Shown one piece after another: positions 54,046 through 62,897 of a stretch of 64,000 nt of DNA. Both the position numbers and the translations under genes were made by a program. Position 1 is the stretch's first letter. Every line of letters starts with the position of its first letter. This DNA is from Actinomycetota bacterium (GTDB lineage: Bacteria > Actinomycetota > Actinomycetes > Propionibacteriales > Propionibacteriaceae). The stretch is from NCBI GenBank assembly GCA_020161015.1, contig JAIUOT010000037.1:1-64000 (forward strand), in the 5' to 3' direction. The notes beneath the pieces were generated by a model that was not told the origin of the DNA, searched no databases, and saw nothing but the letters and a program-made list of their open reading frames with translations.

Positions 54046-54113
54046 TTGTCTAAGGTTCTGAGGCCGAGCTTGTCTAAGGTTTGGCCGCATGTGACACTCA
54101 GTTGTCAAAGGTT
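54046..54113. promoter_or_regulatory. Three direct repeats, likely CarH-type operators
   Basis: TTGTCTAAGGTT at 54046-54057 and again at 54070-54081, and TTGTCAAAGGTT at 54102-54113. Two copies are identical over 12 bases and the third differs at one. They lie between the repressor gene and the first crt-operon gene. CarH/LitR proteins bind arrays of direct repeats overlapping the -35 region, which fits. Confidence 0.8.
54070..54098 (+). promoter_or_regulatory. Candidate light-regulated promoter of the crt operon
   Basis: TTGTCT (54070-54075, inside repeat 2), a 17-nt spacer, GACACT (54093-54098). The predicted start near 54105 leaves a short leader with a GGAGGAG Shine-Dalgarno. Weak -10, as expected for an activated or repressed promoter. 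Confidence 0.4.
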
Positions 54114-54133
54114 AGTGCGGAGGAGCTGGAGAG

Positions 54134-54928
54134 ATGTCAGATCGGATTCGCCAGGTCGTGGTCACCGCGAGCGCGGTGTTCATGGTGGTGGGCACGTTGT
54201 TCGGGATCGGCGTGATCGGGACGCGCGTGGAGGAGTCGGCGGGCGGCAGCCTTTCGGCCACGGCGACCCTGCTCGCGCCCGCCGTCCGCGCCTTCTCGAT
54301 CTGGTCGGTGATCTACGCCGGCCTGGTCGCCTACGTCGTGTGGCAGTGGCTGCCGTCGCAGACCGCGTCCCCGCGCGCCCGACGCATCGGCTGGCTGGCC
54401 GCGGCGTCGATGGTCCTCAACGGCGTGTGGCTGCTGGTGACCCAGGTCGGCCAGCTGTGGCTGAGCGTGGTCGTGATCGTCGCCCTCGCGGTGGTGCTCG
54501 GGCTGCTGATGCAGCGCCTGGGCCGTCCGCGCAACGCCGGAACGGTCGAGAAGCTCGTCGTCGACGGCACCTTCGGGCTCTACCTCGGCTGGGTGTCGGT
54601 GGCGACGGCGGCGAACATCACCGCGACGCTGGTCGCCTCCGGGGTGAACCCGCCGCTCGAAATCGCCGAGCTGTGGGCGGTCGGCGTCCTCGCCGTGGCA
54701 GCCGGGATCGGTGTGCTGCTGGCGCGGGTACTGGACGCCCGTCTGGGCGTTGCGCTGGCGATGGGCTGGGGCCTCGCCTGGATCGCCGTGGGACGGCTGG
54801 CCGGTGAACCGGCCTCACCGCTCGCGGGCGCGGCCGCCGCGGTGGCCGCAGCAGTAGTGCTGACCGTGACCGGGTTGATCTGGCTGCGACGGGTCGGTCA
54901 GCTTGTTCCTGTCCATGTCCATCACTGA
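54134..54928 (+). CDS. TspO/MBR-like tryptophan-rich membrane protein
   Basis: 264 residues with about eight hydrophobic helices and conserved Trp positions: FSIWSVIYAGLVAYVVWQWLPSQ, NGVWLLVTQVGQLWLSVVVIV, LYLGWVSVATAANI. This is the long tryptophan-rich sensory protein type, distant from classic TspO. First gene of the carotenoid operon, directly behind the operators, so it is probably light-induced. Role unknown; a photosensory or tetrapyrrole/isoprenoid-handling part is a guess. A second TspO domain sits in the fusion at 51733. Confidence 0.75.
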   Translation: MSDRIRQVVVTASAVFMVVGTLFGIGVIGTRVEESAGGSLSATATLLAPAVRAFSIWSVIYAGLVAYVVWQWLPSQTASPRARRIGWLAAASMVLNGVWLLVTQVGQLWLSVVVIVALAVVLGLLMQRLGRPRNAGTVEKLVVDGTFGLYLGWVSVATAANITATLVASGVNPPLEIAELWAVGVLAVAAGIGVLLARVLDARLGVALAMGWGLAWIAVGRLAGEPASPLAGAAAAVAAAVVLTVTGLIWLRRVGQLVPVHVHH

Positions 54929-54938
54929 GGGGCGCCGC

Positions 54939-55490
54939 ATGATCGCCGAGCCTGCAGACGACCTCGTGGTGCTCCTCGACGAGCGCGACCTCCCTGTCGG
55001 GGAGGCGCCGCGGAGGAGTATCCACACCGACCGCACGCCACGCCACCTGGCGTTCTCCTGCTACCTGTTCGACGAGCGCGGACGCGTCCTGCTCACCCGC
55101 CGTGCGCTGGAGAAGGCCACCTGGCCCGGCGTGTGGACGAACTCCTGCTGCGGGCACCCCCGGCCGGGAGAGACGGCAGAGGACGCGGTGCGCCGCCGGG
55201 TCTCCCAGGAACTCGGTGCCGGGGTCGACGGGCTCGAGCTGGTGCTCCCGGACTTCGGCTACCGCGCGGTCGACGCCTCGGGAATCGTCGAGAACGAGGC
55301 CTGTCCGGTGTGGGTCGGTCGCCTGGCGGGCGTGCTCCGTCCGGACCCGTCGGAGGTGTGCGAGCACGCCTGGGTGGAGTGGGACGACCTGGTGCGCGTC
55401 GCCGACGCCGCGCCGGCGATGATCAGCCCGTGGGCCGCGCTCCAGGTGCCGCTCCTCGATGAGGCCTTGAGCAAGGCGGGTGCGGCATGA
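54939..55490 (+). CDS. idi: Isopentenyl-diphosphate delta-isomerase, type I
   Basis: 183 residues, Nudix fold. VVLLDERDLPVGEAPRR, FDERGRVLLTRRALEK, TWPGVWTNSCCGHPRPGE (catalytic Cys) and the metal-binding Glu residues in EDAVRRRVSQELG and EHAWVEW. It interconverts IPP and DMAPP and so feeds the next enzyme. Start 54939 has GAGGGG upstream; ATG 54915 overlaps the previous gene. ATGA overlap with crtE. Confidence 0.96.
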   Translation: MIAEPADDLVVLLDERDLPVGEAPRRSIHTDRTPRHLAFSCYLFDERGRVLLTRRALEKATWPGVWTNSCCGHPRPGETAEDAVRRRVSQELGAGVDGLELVLPDFGYRAVDASGIVENEACPVWVGRLAGVLRPDPSEVCEHAWVEWDDLVRVADAAPAMISPWAALQVPLLDEALSKAGAA

Positions 55491-56608
55491 CCCTGGTGAA
55501 CCCCGCCCGTCACCACACCGGGCACAGCCCCCTGACCGGCGACGACGCCACCGTGGCAGCGGTCGAGGCCGAGATCGCCCGGGTCCTCGACGCCCTCCGG
55601 GCGAACTGGACAGAGCTCGCGGCCGCCGTCGTCCCCCGGGACGGGGTGCTGCACACGGACTCCGTGCTCGACCTGCTGGAGGGCATGGTCCACTCCGGCG
55701 GCAAGCGCTTCCGCCCACGCATGGCGCACTGGGGCTGGGTGGCCGCCGGCGGACACCGCACCGGCCACGGGCACGGAGAGCTGGTGCTCGCCGGCACGGC
55801 GCTCGAGCTGCTGCACGTGTTCGCGCTGATCCACGACGACGTCATGGACGGGTCCGAGACCCGGCGCGGGCGTCCGTCCGTCCACGCCAGCGCCCGCCGC
55901 CAGCACGCCGACCTGCACGGGTCCGGCGACCCGCAGCGCTACGGGGAGAACATCGCGATCCTCGCCGGCGACCTCGCCCACAGCGAGGCCGGACTGGTGG
56001 TGGCCCGGCTGCCCCGTGAGTTGCAGGAGCTGTGGCGCACCCTCACCGTCGAACTGATGATGGGCCAGGGGCGCGACCTTGTGGGCGCGGCCAACGGCCG
56101 CCGCGACCTCGCGCACGCCCGCGAGGTCGCCCGGGCGAAGTCCGGGGCCTACACCGTGTGGCGTCCGCTCCAGCTCGGCGCGGTGGCGGCCGGCGCCTCC
56201 GCGCAGACGCTGTCCGCCCTCGAGCGCTACGGCATCGCGGTGGGGGAGGCGTTCGCCCTGCGCGACGACATCCTGGGTGTGATCGGCGACTCGCTCCAGA
56301 CGGGCAAGCCCGTGGGCGACGACGTCGCCGCCGGCAAGCCCACCGTCCTGATGGCTCTCGCGGAGGAGCGGTTCTCGCCGCGCTGGCGGCGGGCGCTGAA
56401 GCGCGCGGCATCCGGCCGTGCGTCCGCGGGGCTGGTGGCGTCGTTGCAGGACGAGTTCGTGCGCTCCGGCGTGATCGGTGACGTGGAGGCGATGATCCGG
56501 GACGCCGTGGCCGCGGCCTTCGTCGCCCTCGACGACCCGTCCATCGACCGCGAAGCCGCGGCGGGGCTGGAGGCGCTCGCCCGACGCGTGGCGTGGCGGA
56601 ACACGTGA
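55487..56608 (+). CDS. crtE: Polyprenyl (geranylgeranyl) diphosphate synthase
   Basis: 373 residues. First Asp-rich motif LIHDDVMDGSETRRGRP, second LRDDILGVIGD, plus GGKRFRPRM and GKPVGDDVAAGKPTVL. The residues ahead of the first motif (LLHVFALIHDD) are compatible with a C20 product, the carotenoid precursor. Cytosolic. Overlaps idi by ATGA and crtI by GTGA. Confidence 0.95.
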   Translation: MTLVNPARHHTGHSPLTGDDATVAAVEAEIARVLDALRANWTELAAAVVPRDGVLHTDSVLDLLEGMVHSGGKRFRPRMAHWGWVAAGGHRTGHGHGELVLAGTALELLHVFALIHDDVMDGSETRRGRPSVHASARRQHADLHGSGDPQRYGENIAILAGDLAHSEAGLVVARLPRELQELWRTLTVELMMGQGRDLVGAANGRRDLAHAREVARAKSGAYTVWRPLQLGAVAAGASAQTLSALERYGIAVGEAFALRDDILGVIGDSLQTGKPVGDDVAAGKPTVLMALAEERFSPRWRRALKRAASGRASAGLVASLQDEFVRSGVIGDVEAMIRDAVAAAFVALDDPSIDREAAAGLEALARRVAWRNT

Positions 56609-58080
56609 GCAGGGTGGTCGTGGTCGGGGCCGGTCTCGCCGGCCTCGCAGCCGCCGCACAGCTGGTGGGGGACGGTCACGACGTCGTGGTGGTCGAACGG
56701 GGGTCCGACCCGGGCGGCCGCGCGGGCGTCCTGGAGTCGGACGGGTTCCGGTTCGACACCGGTCCCACCGTGCTGACGATGCCCCACCTGCTCGACCGGG
56801 CGTTCGGCCGGCTCGGCCGGAAGCTGGCCGACGAGGTGCCCCTGATCCGGCTCGACCCGGCCTACCGGGCGGTGTACTCCGACGGTTCAGAGCTCCTGGT
56901 GCGTTCCGACCCGGCCGACCAAGTGGCCGAACTCCGGCGGCGAGGCCTCGCGCGCGACGCACAGGCGTTCCCCGGCTTCGTCGACTGGCTGCAGGAGTTG
57001 TATGACGTTGAAGTACCGAACTTCATCGAGCGCAATTTCGACTCCGTGATCGACCTGGTGAACCGCCCGGCGGCCGCGGCGAAGCTGGTGCGCCTGGGCG
57101 GCTTCGGCAGTCTCGAGAAGGCGGTCTCGCGGAGGTTCGGGGATTCGAGGCTGGTGCGGTTGTTCACCTTCCAGGCGATGTACGCCGGCCTCGCGCCGGC
57201 CGACGCCCTGGCCATCTACGCGGTGATCACCTACATGGACTGCATCTCCGGGGTGTACTTCCCCGAGGGCGGCATGCACCAGGTGCCGAAGGCCCTGGGG
57301 TCGGCCCTCACCGGTGCCGGCGCCCAGGTGCTCTACGACCACCCGGTGAGCCGGGTGCTGACCGATCCGACCGGCAAGTTCGCCGGAGTGGTCGCCGGCG
57401 GAGAGCGGATCGCCGCCGACGCCGTGGTGATCACCCTCGACCTGCCGACGGCGTACGAGGAGCTGCTTCCGCAGCTCAGCCCGCCGAGGGCGCTCGCCAA
57501 GGCGTCCTGGTCGCCGTCCGCACTGGTGTGGCACGTGGGCGTCCGCGGCGTTCCGTCCCCGGGCGTCGGGCACCACAACATCCACTTCGCCGACGCGTGG
57601 GCGTACTCCTTCGAGCAGCTCATCACGCGCAAGGAGCTGATGAGCGACCCGTCCCGCCTGGTCACGATCCCCAGCCTTGACGCCCCCGGGATGGCCCCGC
57701 CGGGCCACAGCACGCTGTACGTGCTGGAGCCCGTGCCGCACCTGGGCGCGCGGATCGACTGGACGGCGGAGCGGGGTCCCGCCCGCGAGCGCCTGCACAG
57801 CTTCCTCGCGGCGAACGGCTACCCCGACGACATCGTCACCGACCACCTGGTGACGCCGCTGGACTGGCGCGCACAGGGCATGGCGATGGGGACGCCGTTC
57901 AGCCTCGCCCACACCTTCGCCCAGACCGGCCCGTTCCGGCCCGCGAACGTCGAGCCGAGGATCCCGGGGGTCTTCTTCGCCGGCTCCGGCACCACCCCGG
58001 GCGTCGGCGTGCCGATGGTGCTGATCAGCGGCGAGCTGGCGGCGGAACGGGTGCGTGACTACCTCGGCGGTGCCCGATGA
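56605..58080 (+). CDS. crtI: Phytoene desaturase
   Basis: 491 residues, FAD enzyme turning phytoene into lycopene. Dinucleotide fold RVVVVGAGLAGLAAAAQLV, GRAGVLESDGFRFDTGPTV, and the C-terminal signature GVFFAGSGTTPGVGVPMVLISGEL. The GTG at 56605 is chosen for the GTGA overlap with crtE; 56593 would add four residues. Overlaps crtB by ATGA. Confidence 0.95.
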   Translation: MSRVVVVGAGLAGLAAAAQLVGDGHDVVVVERGSDPGGRAGVLESDGFRFDTGPTVLTMPHLLDRAFGRLGRKLADEVPLIRLDPAYRAVYSDGSELLVRSDPADQVAELRRRGLARDAQAFPGFVDWLQELYDVEVPNFIERNFDSVIDLVNRPAAAAKLVRLGGFGSLEKAVSRRFGDSRLVRLFTFQAMYAGLAPADALAIYAVITYMDCISGVYFPEGGMHQVPKALGSALTGAGAQVLYDHPVSRVLTDPTGKFAGVVAGGERIAADAVVITLDLPTAYEELLPQLSPPRALAKASWSPSALVWHVGVRGVPSPGVGHHNIHFADAWAYSFEQLITRKELMSDPSRLVTIPSLDAPGMAPPGHSTLYVLEPVPHLGARIDWTAERGPARERLHSFLAANGYPDDIVTDHLVTPLDWRAQGMAMGTPFSLAHTFAQTGPFRPANVEPRIPGVFFAGSGTTPGVGVPMVLISGELAAERVRDYLGGAR

Positions 58081-58949
58081 GCGGACGCGACGAGCTGTCG
58101 GCCGGCTACGCGGAGTGCGCCCGGCTGACCCGCGCCTACGGCACGACGTACTACTGGGGTGCGGCCCTGCTGCCGGCACGGCAGCGTCGCCACGTCTACG
58201 CCGTGTACGCGCTGTGCCGGCTGGCCGACGACATCGTGGACGCCGACGGCGCCACCACGGGGGACGTGGCGGCTACGACCTCGGCGCTGGCCGCCTTCCG
58301 GGCCGGGTTCGACCGGGCACTGGCGGGCGACCCGCCGGACGCGACGCTGGCCGCGATCGCCCACACCGTCCACGAGACCGGCATCGCGACGGAGTGCTTC
58401 GACCGGTTCTTCGGCGCGATGGAGATGGACCTCACCGTCACCGGCTACCGCACGTGGGAGGACCTGCTGGGCTACATGGAGGGCTCGGCGGCGGTGATCG
58501 GGGAGATGATGCTGCCGGTCCTGGAGCCGCTCACGCCCGAGGCGACCGCGCCGGCCCGCGCGCTGGGGTTCGCCTTCCAGCTGACGAACTTCCTGCGCGA
58601 CGTGGGGGAGGACCTCGACCGGGGACGCGTCTACGTGCCCGCCGACGACCTCGAGCGCTTCGGTGCCGACCCCTGGCGGCGCCGCGTCGACCCGGCCTGG
58701 CGCGAGGTGATGGCGTTCGAGATCGCGCGGAACCGGGAGCTCTACGCCCAGGCGCGCACCGGGTTGGCGATGCTGCCGCCGGCCTCGGCGCGCTGCGTCG
58801 GCACCGCGCTGACCCTGTACTCAGGGATCCTTGAACGCATCGAGGCGCGCGACTACGACGTCTTCTCCGGCCGGGCCAGGGTGCCGACCTGGCGCAAGGC
58901 CGTGACCGCGGCCACGAGCCTGGTCGCCGGCGCAGCGAAGGTGGCGTGA
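58077..58949 (+). CDS. crtB: Phytoene synthase
   Basis: 290 residues. Condenses two geranylgeranyl diphosphates. Asp-rich motifs LADDIVDAD and FLRDVGEDLDRGRVYVP, plus YGTTYYWGAALLP at the N-terminus. Overlaps crtI; 3 nt before crtYc. Confidence 0.96.
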   Translation: MSGRDELSAGYAECARLTRAYGTTYYWGAALLPARQRRHVYAVYALCRLADDIVDADGATTGDVAATTSALAAFRAGFDRALAGDPPDATLAAIAHTVHETGIATECFDRFFGAMEMDLTVTGYRTWEDLLGYMEGSAAVIGEMMLPVLEPLTPEATAPARALGFAFQLTNFLRDVGEDLDRGRVYVPADDLERFGADPWRRRVDPAWREVMAFEIARNRELYAQARTGLAMLPPASARCVGTALTLYSGILERIEARDYDVFSGRARVPTWRKAVTAATSLVAGAAKVA

Positions 58950-58952
58950 GCC

Positions 58953-59294
58953 GTGCCCGGGGAGTACCTGCTGCTGATGGCGGCGTGCCTGCTGCTGACG
59001 CTGCCCCTGGAGTTCTGGCTGCGGGCGCGGGTGTACCGGCGTCCCGTGCGCCTCGCGATCGCGCTCGCCCCGTCGCTGGTCGTCTTCTACGTCTGGGACG
59101 CCGTCGCGATCGCCCGGGGCCACTGGGGCTACAGCCCCGACCACACCGTGGGCTGGCTGCTGCCGGGCGCGGTGCCACTGGAGGAGCTCGTGTTCTTCCT
59201 GGTGATCCCGATCTGCGGGCTGCTCACCTACGAGGCCGTGGGGACGGTGCTGCGGCGCCGGCATCCCGCCGGCCGCGCCACCGAGGGGGACTGA
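58953..59294 (+). CDS. crtYc: Lycopene cyclase subunit CrtYc
   Basis: 113 residues, three membrane helices. LEFWLRARVYRRPVRLAIA, YVWDAVAIARGHWGY and VPLEELVFFLVIPICGLLTYEA are the conserved lycopene-cyclase-domain repeats. Half of the heterodimeric actinobacterial cyclase. GTG start at 58953. crtYd begins at the very next base after its stop. Confidence 0.94.
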   Translation: MPGEYLLLMAACLLLTLPLEFWLRARVYRRPVRLAIALAPSLVVFYVWDAVAIARGHWGYSPDHTVGWLLPGAVPLEELVFFLVIPICGLLTYEAVGTVLRRRHPAGRATEGD

Positions 59295-59609
59295 ATGCCG
59301 GAGTACACCGTCGCGACCGTCGTCGCCGTGCTGGTGGTGGTCGCCATCGAGTTGCTGTGGGCGCGGACGGGCATCTTCCGCAGCGCCCAGTACTGGCTGG
59401 CGATGGCGATCGTCTTCTTCTTCCAGGTGTGGGTGGACGGATGGCTCACCAAGTTGAGCGCGCCCATCGTGCTGTACGCCCCCGAGCACTTCCTGGGCCT
59501 GCGCTTCCCCTTCGACATCCCGATCGAGGACTTCGGCTTCGGGTTCGCCCTGGTCACAGCGGTGATCATCACCTGGGAGGTCGCCGGACGACGGGAGGTG
59601 CGCTCGTGA
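59295..59609 (+). CDS. crtYd: Lycopene cyclase subunit CrtYd
   Basis: 104 residues, three membrane helices. TVVAVLVVVAIELLWARTG, WVDGWLTKLSAPIVLY and FPFDIPIEDFGFGFALVT match the second repeat. With CrtYc it should form beta-rings on lycopene; presence of crtU downstream supports beta over epsilon cyclisation. Overlaps crtU by GTGA. Confidence 0.93.
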   Translation: MPEYTVATVVAVLVVVAIELLWARTGIFRSAQYWLAMAIVFFFQVWVDGWLTKLSAPIVLYAPEHFLGLRFPFDIPIEDFGFGFALVTAVIITWEVAGRREVRS

Positions 59610-61129
59610 GGCCGTGGCGTCCGGGCCGGGACGGCAGGGCCGTCCGCCACCCGGCACCGGCGCCCGCGTGGCAGCGCACGTCCGTCGCCGGCACCACCCG
59701 AAGGGTGGTCGTGGTGGGTGGCGGCATCGCCGGCCTCGCCGCGGCCACGGGCCTGGCCGAGCGCGGTGTCGAGGTCGTGCTGGTCGAGGCGCAGCCGACC
59801 CTCGGTGGACGGGTGCGCTCCTGGCCGATCGACCTGCCCGGGGGTCACGCCGGCACGATGAGCCGCGGCTTCCACGCGTTCTTCCGGCAGTACTACAACC
59901 TGCGGGCACTGTTGCGCCGGACCGACCCCGACCTCTCCCGGCTGGTGCCGGTGGCGGACTACCCCCTCCAGCTGGCTCCCACCGATGGCGGCGAGCCGGT
60001 GGTGGACTCCTTCGCGAAGGTGCCCCGGACCCCGCCGTGGAACCTCGTGGGTTTCGTCGCGACCAGCCCCTCCTTCCACCTGCGCGACCTCGCCGGGGTG
60101 GACGTCCGCGAGGCGATGGGCCTGCTGAAGGTGCGGTTCCCCCAGACCTACTCCGACCTGGACGGCGTCAGCGCGGCCCAGGCCCTCGACCGGCTGCGGT
60201 TCCCGGAGTCGGCGCGGCACCTCGCGCTCGAGGTGTTCGCCCGCAGCTTCTTCGCCGACCCGCGGGAGTTCTCCGCCGGCGAGCTCGTGGCGATGTTCCA
60301 CACCTACTTCGTCGGCTCGGCGGAGGGCCTGCTGTTCGACGTGCCCGACGACGACTACGACACCGCCCTGTGGGCCCCGCTCGGCCGCTACCTGGCTGGT
60401 CTCGGGGTGGACGTGCGCACCGGCGTCCGGGCCACCGGGCTGGGCGAGAGCGGCGAAGGGGTGGTGGTGGCGACCTCCGCCGGGGACCTCACGGCGGACG
60501 CCGTGGTCCTCGCGGTCGACACCCGCCCGCTCCAGGCCCTCGTCGCCGACGCCGGCTGGCTGGGCGACGCCGCCTGGCGCGACCGGATCGCCGCGCTGCG
60601 GACCGCGCCGCCGTTCGGGGTCGGACGACGCTGGCTGGCCGGCCCGGTGCCGTGGGCGTCGGCGTTCCTTGGGACGAGCGGCTACGGGCCGCTGGACAAC
60701 CTCAGTCGGCTCGATGCCTTCGAGGACGGCGCCGCACGGTGGAGCCGCGGCACGGGAGGGACGGTGCTCGAGGTGCACGGCTACGCGCTGGCCGACACCT
60801 CCGACGCCACGCGGGAGCGGTTGTGGCACGAGGCCTCCCGGCTGCACCCCGAGATCGACGCCCTTCCCGTGGTGGCGGAGGAGTGGCTGGTGGCCGACGA
60901 CTGCCCGCTGGTCGACACCTCGCCCTGGCGCGACCGTCCGGAGGTCACCACACCGGACCGCCGGGTGGTGCTGGCCGGTGACCTCGTCCGTTGCGACTTC
61001 CCGATCGCGCTGATGGAGCGTGCGGCCACCACGGGCTGGCAGGCGGCCAACACGCTGTTGTCCGGATTCGGGGCCCGCGGCCACGACCTGTGGTCGCCGC
61101 CGATGGCCGGCCTGCTCGCCGGTCGCTAG
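59606..61129 (+). CDS. crtU: CrtU-like carotene desaturase/methyltransferase (isorenieratene synthase)
   Basis: 507 residues, FAD-dependent. RRVVVVGGGIAGLAAATGLAE, GRVRSWPIDLPGG, then the characteristic SRGFHAFFRQYYNLRALLRR, FARSFFADPREFSA and GLLFDVPDDDYD, ending in VLAGDLVRCDFPIALMERAA. This matches CrtU of Brevibacterium and Streptomyces, which turns beta-rings into aromatic phi-rings (beta-carotene to isorenieratene). Starts at GTG 59606 overlapping crtYd; final gene of the operon. Its stop touches the panB stop. Confidence 0.9.
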   Translation: MRPWRPGRDGRAVRHPAPAPAWQRTSVAGTTRRVVVVGGGIAGLAAATGLAERGVEVVLVEAQPTLGGRVRSWPIDLPGGHAGTMSRGFHAFFRQYYNLRALLRRTDPDLSRLVPVADYPLQLAPTDGGEPVVDSFAKVPRTPPWNLVGFVATSPSFHLRDLAGVDVREAMGLLKVRFPQTYSDLDGVSAAQALDRLRFPESARHLALEVFARSFFADPREFSAGELVAMFHTYFVGSAEGLLFDVPDDDYDTALWAPLGRYLAGLGVDVRTGVRATGLGESGEGVVVATSAGDLTADAVVLAVDTRPLQALVADAGWLGDAAWRDRIAALRTAPPFGVGRRWLAGPVPWASAFLGTSGYGPLDNLSRLDAFEDGAARWSRGTGGTVLEVHGYALADTSDATRERLWHEASRLHPEIDALPVVAEEWLVADDCPLVDTSPWRDRPEVTTPDRRVVLAGDLVRCDFPIALMERAATTGWQAANTLLSGFGARGHDLWSPPMAGLLAGR

Positions 61130-61999
61130 TCAGGCCAGTCGTGTCCGGAGGGCGTCCAGCTCTTCTGCGCTGATCGCGTAGGTGTGCTCCGCTGCGGGGA
61201 AGCTGCGGTCGCGCACCGCGGCGGCGTAGTCGGCCAGCCCCTGGAGCACCCGGGGCCGGAGGTCGGCGAACGTGCGGACGAAGCCCGGGAGGCGTCCGCT
61301 GCCCAGGCCGAGCAGGTCGTGCCACACCAGAACCTGGCCGTCGGTGCCCGCGCCGGCGCCGATCCCGATCGTGAGGCAGTCCAGGCGCGGCGAGATCAGC
61401 TCGGTGACCGCGGCCGGGACGGCCTCGAGCACGATGGCGAAACAGCCGGCCTCCTGCAGCCCGAGGGCGTCGGCGAGCAACCGCTCGGCCTGGGCGGCGG
61501 TGCGTCCCTGCACCTTGTAGCCGCCGAGCGAGGTGGCGGCCTGGGGGGTGAGGCCGAGGTGGCCGACCACCGGGATCCCGGCCTCCACGATCGCGCGGGC
61601 GCGGGCGATCATGGGCCCGCCCCGTTCGAGCTTCACCGCGTCGGCGCCGCCCTCCTTCACGAACCGCTGCGCGGTGTGCACCGCGTCGGCGTCGGTGGCC
61701 TCGTACGAACCGAACGGGAGGTCGGCCACCAGCAGCGCCGAGCGCAGGCCGCGGCGCACCGCGCGGGTGAGCACCAGCAGCTCGTCGACGCCGACCTGGA
61801 CGGTCGAGTCGTAGCCGAGCACCACGTTGGCCGCGGAGTCACCGACCAGCACCAGGTCGATGCCGGCCTCCTCGGCCATCAGGGCGCTGGGGTGGTCGTA
61901 GGCGGTGACCATCACCACCGGCTGTCCCTCGGCCTTGAGCCGGGCGAGGGACGCGAGGGTGACGCGCGAGCGCCTGGGGTCGTGGTGTCCACCGGACAT
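61130..61999 (-). CDS. panB: 3-methyl-2-oxobutanoate hydroxymethyltransferase
   Basis: 289 residues. Ketopantoate synthesis for coenzyme A. VMVTAYDHPSALMAEEAGIDLVLVGDSAANVVLGYD, VKLERGG, VVGHLGLTPQAATSLGGYKVQG and ISPRLDCLTIGIGAGAGTDGQVLVWHDLLGL. AGGAG is 5 nt before ATG 61999; GTG 62005 sits too near it. Downstream gene of the pan operon. Confidence 0.97.
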   Translation of the reverse strand: MSGGHHDPRRSRVTLASLARLKAEGQPVVMVTAYDHPSALMAEEAGIDLVLVGDSAANVVLGYDSTVQVGVDELLVLTRAVRRGLRSALLVADLPFGSYEATDADAVHTAQRFVKEGGADAVKLERGGPMIARARAIVEAGIPVVGHLGLTPQAATSLGGYKVQGRTAAQAERLLADALGLQEAGCFAIVLEAVPAAVTELISPRLDCLTIGIGAGAGTDGQVLVWHDLLGLGSGRLPGFVRTFADLRPRVLQGLADYAAAVRDRSFPAAEHTYAISAEELDALRTRLA

Positions 62000-62066
62000 G
62001 GTCACTCCTGTCGGTCGGCCGTACGGGTGGCGGGGACGGCGCGCGGGGCGCCGCGCAGGCGGGTGG

Positions 62067-62897
62067 TCACGGGGTGACCACCAGGTTGTCGATGAGGCGG
62101 ACGGGGCCGACGCGGACGGCGAGTGCCACCAGGGCGGGCCGGTCGACCGATGTCACCGGTGCGAAGGATCCGGGGTCCACCACGGCGATGTACTCCGCGG
62201 TGAGGCCCTCGCCGGCGAGAACCCGCTCGACGACGGCCGCGACCGCCACCGGGTCGCGCAGGCCGGCGGCGACGGCGTCCCTGGCCGTGGACAGCCCGCG
62301 GTGCAGCGCGGCCGCGCGGCGCCGGTCGTCCGGGCCGAGACGGACATTGCGGCTGCTCATCGCCAGCCCGTCCGGCTCGCGGACGGTCGGCAGCACCTCG
62401 ATCTCCACCGGGAGGTCGAGGTCGGCCACCATGCGGCGGACCACGGCCACCTGCTGGGCGTCCTTCGCGCCGAAGAAGGCGACGTCGGGGCCGACCATGT
62501 TGAACATCTTGGCCACCACGGTGGCGACCCCGGCGAAGTGGCCGGGACGCTGCGCCCCCTCCAGCACGTCCGCGATCCCGGCGACGGTCACGGTGGTCGC
62601 GTAACCGGCGGGGTACACCTCCTCGACCGTCGGGGCGAACAGGATGTCCGCGCCGCACGCCGCGGCCAGTGCGGCGTCGCGCTCCTCGTCCCTGGGGTAG
62701 GCGGCGAGGTCGGCGGCCTCGTTGAACTGCGTGGGGTTCACGAACAGCCACACCACGACGAGGTCGCAGGCGGCCCGGGCCGCGCGCACCAGGGAGAGGT
62801 GCCCCTCGTGGAAGGCGCCCATCGTGGGCACCAGGCCGACCCGTCCCGCGCCGGCGACGGCCGCGCGCACCGACGCCACGTCCCGCACGATCCTCAT
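62067..62897 (-). CDS. panC: Pantothenate synthetase
   Basis: 276 residues. Joins pantoate and beta-alanine with ATP. LVPTMGAFHEGHLSLVRAA, FVNPTQFNEAADLAAYPRDEE, FGAKDAQQVAVVRRM, PDGLAMSSRNVRL. ATGA overlap with the DUF2520 gene upstream; panB follows 67 nt later. Confidence 0.97.
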   Translation of the reverse strand: MRIVRDVASVRAAVAGAGRVGLVPTMGAFHEGHLSLVRAARAACDLVVVWLFVNPTQFNEAADLAAYPRDEERDAALAAACGADILFAPTVEEVYPAGYATTVTVAGIADVLEGAQRPGHFAGVATVVAKMFNMVGPDVAFFGAKDAQQVAVVRRMVADLDLPVEIEVLPTVREPDGLAMSSRNVRLGPDDRRRAAALHRGLSTARDAVAAGLRDPVAVAAVVERVLAGEGLTAEYIAVVDPGSFAPVTSVDRPALVALAVRVGPVRLIDNLVVTP

